Shown here in pieces: positions 9,901 through 18,346 of a stretch of 64,000 nt of DNA. Every line of letters begins with the position of its first letter. The stretch's first letter is position 1. Under the pieces are notes generated by a model, which saw only the letters and a list, made by a program, of their open reading frames with translations, did not search any database and had not been told where the DNA came from. The DNA is taken from positions 248,001-312,000 of the forward strand of contig NZ_FXTA01000001.1 in NCBI RefSeq assembly GCF_900182645.1. Direction: 5' to 3'. This DNA comes from Flavobacterium resistens (GTDB taxonomy: Bacteria > Bacteroidota > Bacteroidia > Flavobacteriales > Flavobacteriaceae). A program made the translations under genes and the position numbers.

Positions 9901-10033
9901 TGGAGGAACAATTTTCTCTCTTGCATTGACACTTTTTGTAATTCCTGCCATTTATTTAATGTGGTCAAAACAAAGAAAACATTATCCAGAATTTGATCAT
10001 ATCGACGAATACGAAAAAGAAAGTATAAAATAG
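6935..10033 (+). CDS. RND efflux pump inner-membrane transporter (AcrB/MexF-like)
   Basis: 1032 aa, the usual length for HAE1-type RND pumps that export drugs or other amphiphiles using the proton gradient. Visible features are the first membrane helix after 'SLSTTSIRRPVLTIVLNLLI', porter-domain strands ('TNYTGANSDIIESQITEPLE'), central helix block with the paired acidic residues 'ATGLVVDDGIVVTENIF' (proton relay), the 'GFVGRLFREFG' linker, and the second half with 'LLIFLILAAQFESFIDPFII' and 'GLVTKNGILIVEFANQLREQG'. Both duplicated halves are complete. It lies between adaptor and TolC genes, and the three form a standard efflux operon. Confidence 0.96.
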   Translation: MSLSTTSIRRPVLTIVLNLLIILFGFIGYTFLGVREFPSIDPAQVSIRTNYTGANSDIIESQITEPLEKAVNAIDGIRNITSSSNQGSSNITIEFNLDKDLEEAANDVRDKVSQAIRSLPQDIDAPPVVSKADADSDAIISMTVQSDSRNSLELSDYAENVISQRLETIPGVSGVQIWGQKRYAMRLWIDPAKLAAYGCTVAEVRSALNAQNVELPSGKLTGNNTELTVKTIGNLSKPEEFNNIIIRTDGDKIVRFSDIGGAELGPENIETKLSQSGLPMIGLAIVPMPGANYLDISAEFYKKYEALKKDLPKDIKLNIALDNTIFVKKSVLEVAETLGISILLVIIIIYLFFRDWAIAFRPLIDIPVSLIATFFIMWLFGFSINVLTLLAIVLATGLVVDDGIVVTENIFKKVEEGMSPIEAAIKGSNEIFYAVISISVTLAAVFLPVIFLEGFVGRLFREFGVVIGAAVLISAFVSLTLTPMLNAYLMKGGEQKKSKFYIKTEPFFEKMNSSYAESLSKFMDKKWISFPILIACFGLIYLFFTILPKETAPLDDRSSVTMRMTTPEGSSYEYTDRFMQEISKLVDDSIPEKKVSLVITAPGFGASATNTGFIRLSLKEPDERKAAQKDIADKLTKWTKRYPEAKTAVLQQPTIAVNRRGGLPIQYVIQAPNFEKLREKIPLFMEEVGKSDVFSTTDVNLKFNKPEINVSINREKAESLGISILDIAQTLQLSLSGQRFGYFIKNGKQYQVIGQFDQKDRSKPLDLTSMFVKNNKGELIQMDNVVDVEEQSNPPQLYHNNRYMSATVSAGLAPGKSISDGIQEMDRIKAKVLDESFTTDLSGESRDFVESSSNTSFAFGLALLLIFLILAAQFESFIDPFIIILTVPMAVAGALFSLWLFNQTWNIFSQIGTVMLIGLVTKNGILIVEFANQLREQGKPKLEAILEASEARLRPILMTSLAIALGALPIAMSLGAASTSRIGMGVVIVGGTIFSLALTLFVIPAIYLMWSKQRKHYPEFDHIDEYEKESIK

Positions 10034-10040
10034 CAGCTAA

Positions 10041-10079
10041 AAAATCATGAATTTTACAAAATGTAAAATTCATGATTTT
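10041..10079. repeat. Perfect 18-bp hairpin between pump and TolC genes
   Basis: Arms 10041-10058 and 10062-10079 are perfect reverse complements (core ATCATGAATTTTACA) with a three-base loop. It starts seven bases after the pump stop codon and ends 19 bases before the TolC start. With no clear T-run it may be a processing or stability element, or a partial terminator that lowers TolC expression. Confidence 0.7.
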
Positions 10080-10098
10080 CTGGTAAAAGAATATAAAT

Positions 10099-11409
10099 AT
10101 GAACATCAAGAATATATACAGCACTTTACTAATTCTCTTCTTTTGCATTATTAAAACAAATGCGCAAGGAGTTTTGACTATTGAAGATGCTACAAAAATC
10201 GCTTTAGAAAACAACTTTGAAATCAGAATTGCAAAGAATAATTCGAAAATTAGCGAAACAAATGTTACAATTGGAAATGCAGGATTACTTCCAACTGTCG
10301 CGGCTACGGTAAACGATAACAATAGCGTTACAAATTCATCGCAGACACGTCAGGATGGAACTACAACTTCTTTAAACAATGCAAAAAATAACACTTTAAC
10401 TTACGGAGTTGGTTTAAACTGGACTGTTTTCGACGGAATGAAAATGTTTGCGCGTCTGGATCAATTAAAAGAACTTCAAAACTTAGGTGATTCTGAATTA
10501 AGAAGAACCGTTTTGATCAAAATTGTACAGGTAAATTCAGCTTATTATGATCTTGTACAACAACAGCATCAATTGGCTGCTTTAGATACGACAATCGTAA
10601 TTTCTAAGCAAAGATTAACATTGGCACAAAACCGTTTCAGTATTGGAAAAGCCTCAAAATTAGAGGTTTTAAACGCTCAAGTCGATCTAAACTCAGATCA
10701 GGTTGCTTTATTACGCCAAAAAGAAACATACGCAAATGCTAAAATTTTACTGAACCAATATTTAGCACGTGACCCTAAAATTGATTTCACTGTAACCGAT
10801 TTAGTTACGGTTGACAATGCGATGAATCTAGCTGAATTATCTGATTTGGCACATAAACAAAATCCGGCAGTAGAAGCTCAAATTATTAATAAACGTATTG
10901 CTGAATTACAATTAAAACAAATAAAAGCAGACCGTTATCCGGTTGTAAACTTAACATCTGGTTATAATTTTTCAGAGAATCAGTCAAGTTTAGGATTTAC
11001 GAGCCAATCGTCTTCGAAAGGTTTTAATTACGGTTTTAATGCACGATTAAATATATTTGATGGTCTGAATCAGCACAGAAATGAAAAAGTCGCTAAAATC
11101 GAAATCGAAAATTCACAGATTGCTATTGATCAACAAAATATGATTTTAGACACACAGTTGAGCACTGCATTTCAAACCTATCAAACAAACTTAGGATTAA
11201 TTGATTTAGAAGAAGATAACGTAACAATTGCTAAACAAAACTTGGATATTACGTTAGATAAATTTAGAATTGGAACTATCACAACACTAGATTTCAGAAC
11301 GGCACAATTAAATTATGTCAACGCAAAAGTGCGTTACAGCAATGCTCAATATCAAGCAAAATTATCTGAAATTGCCTTGAGAGAATTAGCCGGAAATATT
11401 AATTTTTAA
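10099..11409 (+). CDS. TolC family outer-membrane efflux channel
   Basis: 436 aa with a Sec signal peptide ('IKNIYSTLLILFFCIIKTNAQG'). The body has two TolC/OEP repeats of long helices with Ala-, Gln- and Asn-rich heptads, e.g. 'LTLAQNRFSIGKASKLEVL' and 'LDITLDKFRIGTITTLDF', the duplicated 'R-x-G-x-(A/T)-(S/T)-x-L-(E/D)' signature of this family. It forms the trimeric outer-membrane duct for the pump encoded immediately upstream. The C-terminus 'ELAGNINF' ends in Phe, as outer-membrane barrels commonly do. Confidence 0.93.
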   Translation: MNIKNIYSTLLILFFCIIKTNAQGVLTIEDATKIALENNFEIRIAKNNSKISETNVTIGNAGLLPTVAATVNDNNSVTNSSQTRQDGTTTSLNNAKNNTLTYGVGLNWTVFDGMKMFARLDQLKELQNLGDSELRRTVLIKIVQVNSAYYDLVQQQHQLAALDTTIVISKQRLTLAQNRFSIGKASKLEVLNAQVDLNSDQVALLRQKETYANAKILLNQYLARDPKIDFTVTDLVTVDNAMNLAELSDLAHKQNPAVEAQIINKRIAELQLKQIKADRYPVVNLTSGYNFSENQSSLGFTSQSSSKGFNYGFNARLNIFDGLNQHRNEKVAKIEIENSQIAIDQQNMILDTQLSTAFQTYQTNLGLIDLEEDNVTIAKQNLDITLDKFRIGTITTLDFRTAQLNYVNAKVRYSNAQYQAKLSEIALRELAGNINF

Positions 11410-11438
11410 TCTAAATTTGTTTCAAAAAACAAATATAA

Positions 11439-12302
11439 ATGATCGCATACAATACAAAAGAATGGTTTAGTTTTATCTTTCATTTTCATAAATCAGACAC
11501 TATCAGGCAATTATTCCCTGTAATGATTGGCATTGGTATTTATGCGGGCATTGTTGGTTATGTTGAAGTAATTTACTTTGGAATTGATGAAAACCATTAT
11601 CTTAAAAATATTCCCGTAATGCACGGAATATTAGGTTTTGTGATTTCACTTTTATTGGTTTTTAGAACAAATACTGCATACGACCGCTGGTGGGAAGCCC
11701 GAAAATTATGGGGTGGCTTAGTTAACAACAGCCGTAACTTTGCGATAAAACTTTCGGCTATTTTAAAAGATGAAAATGACCGAAAGTTTTTCAGAAAGTT
11801 TATCCCTGGATACGCTTCTATTTTATACAAACATTTGAACAACTCCGAAACTGCGAAACAGCTTTTTGAAGACGTTGATTTAGAATTGGATCATCATAAA
11901 CACAAACCGAATCAGGTTAAGCAAATGATGTACAATAAAATCAATGCCTTGTATGAATCAAAAAAAATAACCGGAGACCAGCTTATCATTTTAAACGCCG
12001 AATTAGTTGCTTTTACAGACATCTGTGGCGCTTGTGAACGCATAAAAAACACACCTATTCCCTACTCTTACAGCGCTTTTATAAAGAAATTTATTTTCTT
12101 TTATATTATGACTTTGCCTTTTGGTTATTCCTTGAGTTTGGGTTATTATGTTGTTCCTGTAGTTGTTTTTATCTTTTATGTTTTGGCCAGTTTAGAATTA
12201 ATTGCCGAAGAAATTGAAGATCCTTTTGGAGATGATGAGAACGATCTTCCAATTAAAAAAATATCAGAGAATATCAAAAAACATGTTGAAGAATTGATTT
12301 AA
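11439..12302 (+). CDS. Bestrophin-like (UPF0187) membrane channel
   Basis: 287 aa with four membrane segments. Signature: 'LLVFRTNTAYDRWWEARKLWGGLVNNSRNFA' spans the conserved bestrophin stretch (N-x-x-Y-x-R-W-W-E-x-R). Prokaryotic relatives form pentameric ion channels in the inner membrane. The C-terminal 'EEIEDPFGDDENDLPI' matches the acidic 'EDPFG' belt conserved in the family. It sits 29 bases after the TolC gene on the same strand, so read-through from the efflux operon is possible, but a functional link is not established. Confidence 0.9.
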   Translation: MIAYNTKEWFSFIFHFHKSDTIRQLFPVMIGIGIYAGIVGYVEVIYFGIDENHYLKNIPVMHGILGFVISLLLVFRTNTAYDRWWEARKLWGGLVNNSRNFAIKLSAILKDENDRKFFRKFIPGYASILYKHLNNSETAKQLFEDVDLELDHHKHKPNQVKQMMYNKINALYESKKITGDQLIILNAELVAFTDICGACERIKNTPIPYSYSAFIKKFIFFYIMTLPFGYSLSLGYYVVPVVVFIFYVLASLELIAEEIEDPFGDDENDLPIKKISENIKKHVEELI

Positions 12303-12448
12303 ATCTTCAATATATAAGCTGTTTGAAAATTTCATAAAAGACAATTGTCTTCCCAAGAAAATTGCTTATTACTTTTAAATTCTGATAAACGCCTTAAATT
12401 TGGGATAAAAAACCAAATATTTTTTTTCTTTCTCCAATCCGCAATTCT

Positions 12449-12456
12449 TATATTTG
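12449..12456 (+). promoter_or_regulatory. -7 promoter element of pheT
   Basis: TATATTTG matches the Bacteroidota -7 consensus TAnnTTTG exactly, 29 bases before the pheT ATG at 12486. I see no clear TTTG -33 box at the expected spacing. It argues that pheT has its own short leader and against use of an upstream in-frame TTG at 12345. Confidence 0.5.
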
Positions 12457-12485
12457 TATCCTCATACAAGAATAATCAAACTAAC

Positions 12486-14906
12486 ATGAAAATATCTTAC
12501 AACTGGTTAAAACAATTTATTAAAACCGACTGGACTTCAGAACAAACTTCAGAACTTCTTACTGATTTAGGGCTGGAAGTTGAAGTTGTAGAAAAATACC
12601 AATCTATAAAAGGTGGTTTAGAAGGAGTTGTTGTAGGACACGTACTTACTTGTGAAAAACACCCAGATGCTGACAGACTAAAAGTAACAACTGTAAATAT
12701 TGGTTTAGAAGCGCCTGTTCAGATAGTATGTGGTGCAGCCAATGTTGCTGCGGGTCAAAAAGTTCCGGTTGCTACTATTGGAACCATTTTGTATGATAAA
12801 GAAGGTGCTGAATTTACAATAAAAAAAGGCAAAATTCGCGGTCAGGAAAGCCACGGAATGATTTGCGCTGAAGATGAATTAGGACTTGGAACAAGTCATG
12901 ACGGAATTATGGTTCTTGATGAAAATTTAGTTCCTGGAACTCCAGCTGCAGAAGTTTTTAAAATTGCTAATGATGAAGTTTTCGAAATTGGCTTAACGCC
13001 AAATCGTGCTGATGCAATGAGTCATTACGGGACTGCTCGTGATTTAAGAGCCGGAATGTTGCAACGTGGTGTAAACGTTGAATTAATCACGCCATCTGTA
13101 AGTAATTTTAGAGTCGATATGCGTACTTTAAAAATTGACGTTAACGTTGAAGATTCACATTTAGCTCCAAGATATTGCGGTGTAACCATTTCTGGTATTA
13201 CAGTTCAAGAATCTCCAGCTTGGCTTCAAGATCGATTAAAAGCGATTGGATTAACTCCAAAAAATAATATTGTCGATGTTACTAATTATGTTTTACACGA
13301 ATTAGGACAACCTTTGCATGCTTTTGATGCTGCAAAAATCAACGGAAAAGTAATTGTAAAAACACTTCCGGAAGGAACAAAATTCATCACTTTAGACGAT
13401 GTTGAAAGAACATTGCATAAAGAAGATTTAATGATTTGTGATGAAAAAGGGCCATTATGTATTGCCGGAGTTTTTGGAGGAAAAAAATCTGGAGTTACTG
13501 ACGGAACAACTACAATCTTCTTAGAAAGCGCTTATTTTGATCCTGTAAGCATTCGTAAAACCGCAAAAAGACATCAATTAAACACAGATGCTTCTTTTAG
13601 ATTTGAAAGAGGAATCGATCCAACTATTACTGAATATGCTTTGAAACGTGCCGCTCTTTTGATTCAGGAAGTAGCAGGTGGAAAAATTACTTCTGATGTG
13701 GTTGAAGTATATCCTAAAAAAGTAGAAGATTTTTCTGTTTTATTGAATTTCAGCCATGTTTACAAAATTATCGGACAGGAAATTCCGAAAGATACAATCA
13801 AAAAAATATTAGTTTCGTTAGATATTAAAGTCAATAGCGTTTCAGATTCTGGTTTAGGATTGACTATTCCTGCATATCGTGTAGATGTACAGCGTGAAAT
13901 TGATGTAATTGAAGAAATCTTGCGTGTTTATGGCTATAACAACATTAATTTTTCTAAAAAATTCAATGCAACTGTAGCAAATTCGCCAAGAACGGAAGAT
14001 TACAAAGTACAAAACGTAATTGCTTCTCAGTTGAATTCCCAAGGTTTCCATGAAATGATGGCCAACTCTTTGACAACTGCAGCTTACGCAAAACTTTCTG
14101 CTTCGTTAAAAGAAGAACATAATGTAACGATGCTTAATCCTTTGAGTGGTGATTTGTCAACAATGCGCCAATCATTGTTATTTTCTGGATTAGAAGCTAT
14201 TTCATACAATATCAACAGAAAGAATTCTGATTTAAAATTATTTGAATTCGGAAAAACATATCATAAATATCTTACTGGATATGAGGAACACAAACACCTG
14301 ACTTTATTGATTTCTGGAAACAGAAACAAAGAAAGCTGGACAAATCCTCAAAAAACAACCGATTTCTTTTTATTAAAAGGATATGTAAAAGCGGTTTTAG
14401 CTCGTTTGGGAATTGATAAAATTTCAAATGCTCCAGTTCAGTCTGATATTTTTTCTGAAGGAACTGCGATTTGCTACAACAATGATACTTTAGTAGAAAT
14501 GGGTGTAGTTAAAAAATCAATTTTAAAGAATTTCGGAATCAAACAGGATGTTTATTATGCTGATTTTAATTGGGATTTAGTTCTAAAAATTATAACTGGT
14601 AAAATTAAATATACTGAAATTCCGAAGTATCCTGAAGTACGAAGAGATTTAGCATTGTTGATTGACCAAGCTACAACTTACGAAAGCATCTTTAATTTGG
14701 CAAAACAGACTGAAAAATCACTTTTAAAAGACATCAATTTATTTGATGTTTATGAAGGAAACAAACTTCCGGAAGGTAAAAAATCGTATGCTTTGAGTTT
14801 TACGATTCAGGATAATACAAAAACGCTTACAGACGCTCAAATTGACAAAATCATGTTGAAATTGCAGCAAACTTTTGAAACTGAACTTGGCGCAAGCTTA
14901 AGATAA
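12486..14906 (+). CDS. pheT: Phenylalanine--tRNA ligase beta subunit
   Basis: 806 aa; partners with PheS (not in the window) as an alpha2-beta2 enzyme charging tRNA-Phe. Domain order is normal: N-terminal 'MKISYNWLKQFIKTDWTSEQ', tRNA-binding OB domain ('VVVGHVLTCEKHPDADRLKV', 'IVCGAANVAAGQKVPVA'), B3/B4 editing region ('LTPNRADAMSHYG', 'NIVDVTNYVLHELGQPLHAFD'), B5 domain, and C-terminal ferredoxin-like anticodon-binding domain ('YPEVRRDLALLID', 'LTDAQIDKIMLKL'). The start is set by homology at 12486; 47 in-frame upstream codons are excluded because they cover the promoter element. Confidence 0.96.
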   Translation: MKISYNWLKQFIKTDWTSEQTSELLTDLGLEVEVVEKYQSIKGGLEGVVVGHVLTCEKHPDADRLKVTTVNIGLEAPVQIVCGAANVAAGQKVPVATIGTILYDKEGAEFTIKKGKIRGQESHGMICAEDELGLGTSHDGIMVLDENLVPGTPAAEVFKIANDEVFEIGLTPNRADAMSHYGTARDLRAGMLQRGVNVELITPSVSNFRVDMRTLKIDVNVEDSHLAPRYCGVTISGITVQESPAWLQDRLKAIGLTPKNNIVDVTNYVLHELGQPLHAFDAAKINGKVIVKTLPEGTKFITLDDVERTLHKEDLMICDEKGPLCIAGVFGGKKSGVTDGTTTIFLESAYFDPVSIRKTAKRHQLNTDASFRFERGIDPTITEYALKRAALLIQEVAGGKITSDVVEVYPKKVEDFSVLLNFSHVYKIIGQEIPKDTIKKILVSLDIKVNSVSDSGLGLTIPAYRVDVQREIDVIEEILRVYGYNNINFSKKFNATVANSPRTEDYKVQNVIASQLNSQGFHEMMANSLTTAAYAKLSASLKEEHNVTMLNPLSGDLSTMRQSLLFSGLEAISYNINRKNSDLKLFEFGKTYHKYLTGYEEHKHLTLLISGNRNKESWTNPQKTTDFFLLKGYVKAVLARLGIDKISNAPVQSDIFSEGTAICYNNDTLVEMGVVKKSILKNFGIKQDVYYADFNWDLVLKIITGKIKYTEIPKYPEVRRDLALLIDQATTYESIFNLAKQTEKSLLKDINLFDVYEGNKLPEGKKSYALSFTIQDNTKTLTDAQIDKIMLKLQQTFETELGASLR

Positions 14907-14923
14907 AAGAATCTTATTTAATA

Positions 14924-14955
14924 AAAAACCCGACCTTCAAAAGTCGGGTTTTTCT
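14924..14955. terminator. Bidirectional terminator between pheT and the SGNH gene
   Basis: AACCCGAC (14927-14934) and GTCGGGTT (14943-14950) form a GC-rich stem flanked by A-run and T-run on the two sides, so it can end both pheT (plus) and the convergent minus-strand operon. Confidence 0.85.
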
Positions 14956-14958
14956 ATT

Positions 14959-16188
14959 TTAAAAAGTAACACGCGTTGATAATCTCCTCGCTCCTGCCGA
15001 GTTTGGATGAATTTCATCTCTCCAAAGTTCTGACGAATTCAATAGACCACGATAATCTATAATTCGGCTTTGAAAACGATAGCCATAGTAGGTAAAATGA
15101 TTTTTAATTTGGCATAAAAGAGCATAAAACTTATCCAATAATCGGATAATAATATATGATCTTAAAATTTCATCGGTAATTCCTAAACGATCAAAAACAG
15201 GTTTTATCCAAGGTCCTAAAGGCAAATCAACACCAACAATCGAAGGTCTTACACCAAGCTTGAATAACGGATAATCGTAAGTATGCATGTAAAATATTGT
15301 ATTTGGCGTTGAATGTGCGTTTATAATACTCCCAAAACCCAGATAATTTCGCATAATAATACTAAAAATAGAACTAAGATTAGCTGAATTAAAAAGTGCA
15401 CGATCGAAAGTAGTTGTATTTAAATATCTCTTGTATAAAATACATTTTTGATACAAAGCATCGCCAGATAAACTTCTAAGCTCATTTAATTTAGCCTGAT
15501 CAGTAAAGAAACTTGGATCGAAAGAAGTAATTCCCGAGTTCAATATTCTGCCCAGTTGCGGAAAAACATCATTTCCGCCTCCGCTAAAATAAATTCGGTC
15601 GATGCGATAACCGCTTACATATTGCACAAAATGAGCTCTGTCAGCATACATCTGCGAAGTTGTCTCTCCAAATTTCGCTAAATGCAAACAATTTAAATTA
15701 AGCCTTTGATTTCGGTCAGTAATGGTATCATACAAATCCAAAATTGTCGGAACAGGGTAATCCAGCCAGGAATCACCTTCAAAAATAACATTCAATGTAT
15801 TTGCGTTTCCTGCATTTCTTCTAAACAAAAAAGAGTTAGTCAAAAAAGGCTGATGCAGGGATTCGTCTTCCGATTCAACCAGCGAAGTATTTACACTATT
15901 CAGTTGCTTCAAGGCATTATAAGTCACATCACCCGGATTAATGTTCCCAGTGACCTGAATTCGATTATTAGCCTGAAAATTAAGAATAGAAATAATGGTG
16001 CTATCCGTTTGATTATTTACTATACTTCCGCTGGTCTGCACGGGATAACCTAATGCTTTTAAATAATTTTGTATTTGCAGTACGTCAGATCTATTATTTA
16101 TAGCATTTAATCCTACACTGTTCGCGAGCACGCTTGTTGCTGGAGGATTTTGATTAATAACTGGTGAATTCGAAACTAAATTTTCCAT
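14959..16188 (-). CDS. Peptidoglycan-binding-domain/SGNH hydrolase
   Basis: 409 aa. Residues ~30-100 resemble a PG_binding_1 domain ('RSDVLQIQNYLKALGYPVQ', 'IISILNFQANNRIQVTGNI'). Residues ~130-409 are an SGNH/GDSL-type hydrolase: block I 'NVIFEGDSWLDYP' (Ser140), block III 'FSGGGNDVF' (Asn206), block V 'DEIHPNSAG' (Asp391, His394). The catalytic set is complete, so an esterase or acyl/acetyl hydrolase acting on a glycan or lipid is plausible. No signal peptide is visible, odd for a protein predicted to bind peptidoglycan. It is the last gene of the seven-gene minus-strand cluster, 12 bases after the subtilase. Confidence 0.8.
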   Translation of the reverse strand: MENLVSNSPVINQNPPATSVLANSVGLNAINNRSDVLQIQNYLKALGYPVQTSGSIVNNQTDSTIISILNFQANNRIQVTGNINPGDVTYNALKQLNSVNTSLVESEDESLHQPFLTNSFLFRRNAGNANTLNVIFEGDSWLDYPVPTILDLYDTITDRNQRLNLNCLHLAKFGETTSQMYADRAHFVQYVSGYRIDRIYFSGGGNDVFPQLGRILNSGITSFDPSFFTDQAKLNELRSLSGDALYQKCILYKRYLNTTTFDRALFNSANLSSIFSIIMRNYLGFGSIINAHSTPNTIFYMHTYDYPLFKLGVRPSIVGVDLPLGPWIKPVFDRLGITDEILRSYIIIRLLDKFYALLCQIKNHFTYYGYRFQSRIIDYRGLLNSSELWRDEIHPNSAGARRLSTRVTF

Positions 16189-16200
16189 AATATTCTAGAT

Positions 16201-17874
16201 TTATGTTATTTTATTTGGATTGATATAGCCATGTCCGGCTCTAAAAACCTCAAAATTATTTTCTTTAAAAGATGCTGTATCACAGGCCTTAAAAAGTTTT
16301 TTTCGTATTGAAAAAATATCAAGATCAGGCTCTTTTTCTAGAATTTTCATTACCAAAGAAGCTACATACGGCGCCGCCATACTGCTGCCACTTTTAGAAG
16401 TTAGCTTATTTGATGCTCTATTTTCTCTGCTTGAAGACGAACACGATGATTTTATTTTAAAACCAGGCGCAACAAGTTCTGGTTTCATGCGGCCATCTGC
16501 TGTTGGCCCAGAACTACTGAAAGACAAAATAGATTTTGAGTCATCATTTTGATTATAAGCCCCCACAACAATACTGTATTTTGAATTGCAGATTGAATTT
16601 GTTGTATGCGTTTTGTTTGCAATTGCAGGCAAAAATATTGATTGTCCGCCATCATCGCGTTCAATATAACAATGATAGCGCCCGTTTTTCACCTTTCTGC
16701 CAACCAATTCAATTGTCCAAAATTTTGAATTTAATTTGCCATTAACCAAAATATTGATTTGATTTTTTCCTGTATTTGGTTCGTTGGATCTGTGCAGACA
16801 AATTCCGACTTCATCATTATCTTTTAAAATTAATTCATCTTTAAAAGGAGTTGACGAAAGTAACAATTTCATATTATCATCATAAATATCAACGCTTAAA
16901 ATATCATCTCCATGATACCAAATTTCCATTTCATTGGGCGTTCGATCGTGTTTTTTAAACATCCACGGAATTTTAATTTTCTGATTCAATTTGATATCTC
17001 CGTAGGTATGAGCATTTGACTGATGATAATTTCCTGTGCTTTGAACAATCGCCGTTCCTTTACGTGTCGTTACAATATGATCGATGATTTGTTCAAACAA
17101 AGTTTTTCCCATATGCGCATCACCATGACCGCCCAAACTCATATTGATTACCAAAGGTCTTTCGCCAGCTTCATTTGTAATCAAACATAGACCTTCAGCT
17201 CCTTTTACAGAATCTCCGAGTGACAAATTAGATCCGTTAACTAGATTAGTTCCCATATCTACAGCAATTATTGGCACATTTGGAGCAAAGCTTTTTGGCG
17301 CAACAGCTCCATTGCCACAAGCAATTCCGAGTACATGCGTACCATGTGTTCCATTACCAAACAAATCCGATTTCCCTGGATGATAACCGAGTTTTTTGAA
17401 CGGAAACTCATCTAATAAAGCTTCATTTATCTGTGCTTTTGTAATGATTCTGCCATAACCAAATCTATTTCCGTCATAGCGATCAGATTGTACCCAAATT
17501 TTCTCGAAGCGCGTTTTTCCATTGCTTATAAAATCTGGATGAGTAAAATCAAATCCAAAATCAATAATTCCGAATACAACATTTGATACAGCATCGTCTA
17601 AAACATCATTTTTTTTGTCTAGAATTTGGGTTTCAGGAGCAAGTTCAGCATTATCATTTGCAGGAACAACACTTGGAGCTTTAAGGCTTTTTACCTTTTT
17701 GCTTTGGTAAATCGAACATAAAAATCGTCGTTGTGTTCTAATACTCACGACCTTGCCAAAATCTGAAATGATTTTGCAATGATCAGGATAATCTTTTTCT
17801 TTTTCTAAACGCATTAAAAGTGATAATTCTTCGTCTGGATTACCATATAATATAACTTTGAGTCTTGGATCCAT
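16201..17874 (-). CDS. Subtilisin-like serine protease (S8 family)
   Basis: 557 aa. The Asp-His-Ser triad is intact: Asp105 in 'VFGIIDFGFDFTHPDF', His177 in 'NGTHGTHVLGIACG', Ser498 in 'SGSSMAAPYVASLV'. A long insertion (~290-410) with a beta-rich segment separates His and Ser regions, as in larger subtilases with a jelly-roll insert. The first ~95 residues look like a short propeptide-like region, but there is no Sec or lipoprotein signal and no C-terminal sorting domain, unlike most Flavobacterium secreted proteases. Ten bases separate it from the upstream 153-aa gene. It may process the small proteins encoded beside it (inference). Confidence 0.9.
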   Translation of the reverse strand: MDPRLKVILYGNPDEELSLLMRLEKEKDYPDHCKIISDFGKVVSIRTQRRFLCSIYQSKKVKSLKAPSVVPANDNAELAPETQILDKKNDVLDDAVSNVVFGIIDFGFDFTHPDFISNGKTRFEKIWVQSDRYDGNRFGYGRIITKAQINEALLDEFPFKKLGYHPGKSDLFGNGTHGTHVLGIACGNGAVAPKSFAPNVPIIAVDMGTNLVNGSNLSLGDSVKGAEGLCLITNEAGERPLVINMSLGGHGDAHMGKTLFEQIIDHIVTTRKGTAIVQSTGNYHQSNAHTYGDIKLNQKIKIPWMFKKHDRTPNEMEIWYHGDDILSVDIYDDNMKLLLSSTPFKDELILKDNDEVGICLHRSNEPNTGKNQINILVNGKLNSKFWTIELVGRKVKNGRYHCYIERDDGGQSIFLPAIANKTHTTNSICNSKYSIVVGAYNQNDDSKSILSFSSSGPTADGRMKPELVAPGFKIKSSCSSSSRENRASNKLTSKSGSSMAAPYVASLVMKILEKEPDLDIFSIRKKLFKACDTASFKENNFEVFRAGHGYINPNKIT

Positions 17875-17884
17875 ATTCTCGAAT

Positions 17885-18346
17885 TTAGCGTTGTAAACGA
17901 ATTGTAATTAACTTGCCATCAATTTCAAAAAGCTCAGAATTTAAATAATTGAAATAAAGCATCTCTTCAGCCAAAGAATTGAAGACTACGTCCAACTCAT
18001 TTCCTTGCGATACAAAACTGTTTATTTCATTAACATAATGACTATTTTTAAGATCAATATTTTTTAATCCTAAAATAAAATTTTGATCTTTTTGATCCAG
18101 TTTTGAAAAATCAGAATCTGCTAATATTTTATTCAATAATTCCAGCGTTTTATCAATCGAAAAAATCTTTTTCGGAATTAATTCCTGAAACAGCTTTGTC
18201 TTTTCCTCTTCAGCTTTTTTTGAAAATTTTAGGTTTTTCGAATAAAAACTTGGACGAATAGCATTTATTTTTTTCAGAATTTGAGTTGTATTTTCTTCAA
18301 TTCTGTTTAAACGCACGCTTTCTAGGTCAGTTGCTGCAGTTTTCAT
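17885..18346 (-). CDS. Unrecognised coiled-coil protein of the 15-21 kb cluster
   Basis: 153 aa, soluble, Lys/Glu/Leu/Asn-rich, no signal peptide. Most of it should be helical: 'TQILKKINAIRPSFYSKNLK', 'KKIFSIDKTLELLNKILADS', and the end 'LFEIDGKLITIRLQR' is beta-like. I recognise no family. Its start overlaps the upstream gene's stop by four bases (ATGA), implying translational coupling and a matched amount of the two products. It lies immediately before the subtilase. Confidence 0.7.
   Translation of the reverse strand: MKTAATDLESVRLNRIEENTTQILKKINAIRPSFYSKNLKFSKKAEEEKTKLFQELIPKKIFSIDKTLELLNKILADSDFSKLDQKDQNFILGLKNIDLKNSHYVNEINSFVSQGNELDVVFNSLAEEMLYFNYLNSELFEIDGKLITIRLQR

Noticed and set aside
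9867..10322. 151-codon minus-strand frame across the pump/TolC junction
   Set aside because: It lies opposite two certain genes and the hairpin between them and shows no protein-like pattern.
12345..12485. 47-codon N-terminal extension of pheT from a TTG
   Set aside because: It covers the -7 promoter element and precedes the known 'MKISYNWLK' start of the family.
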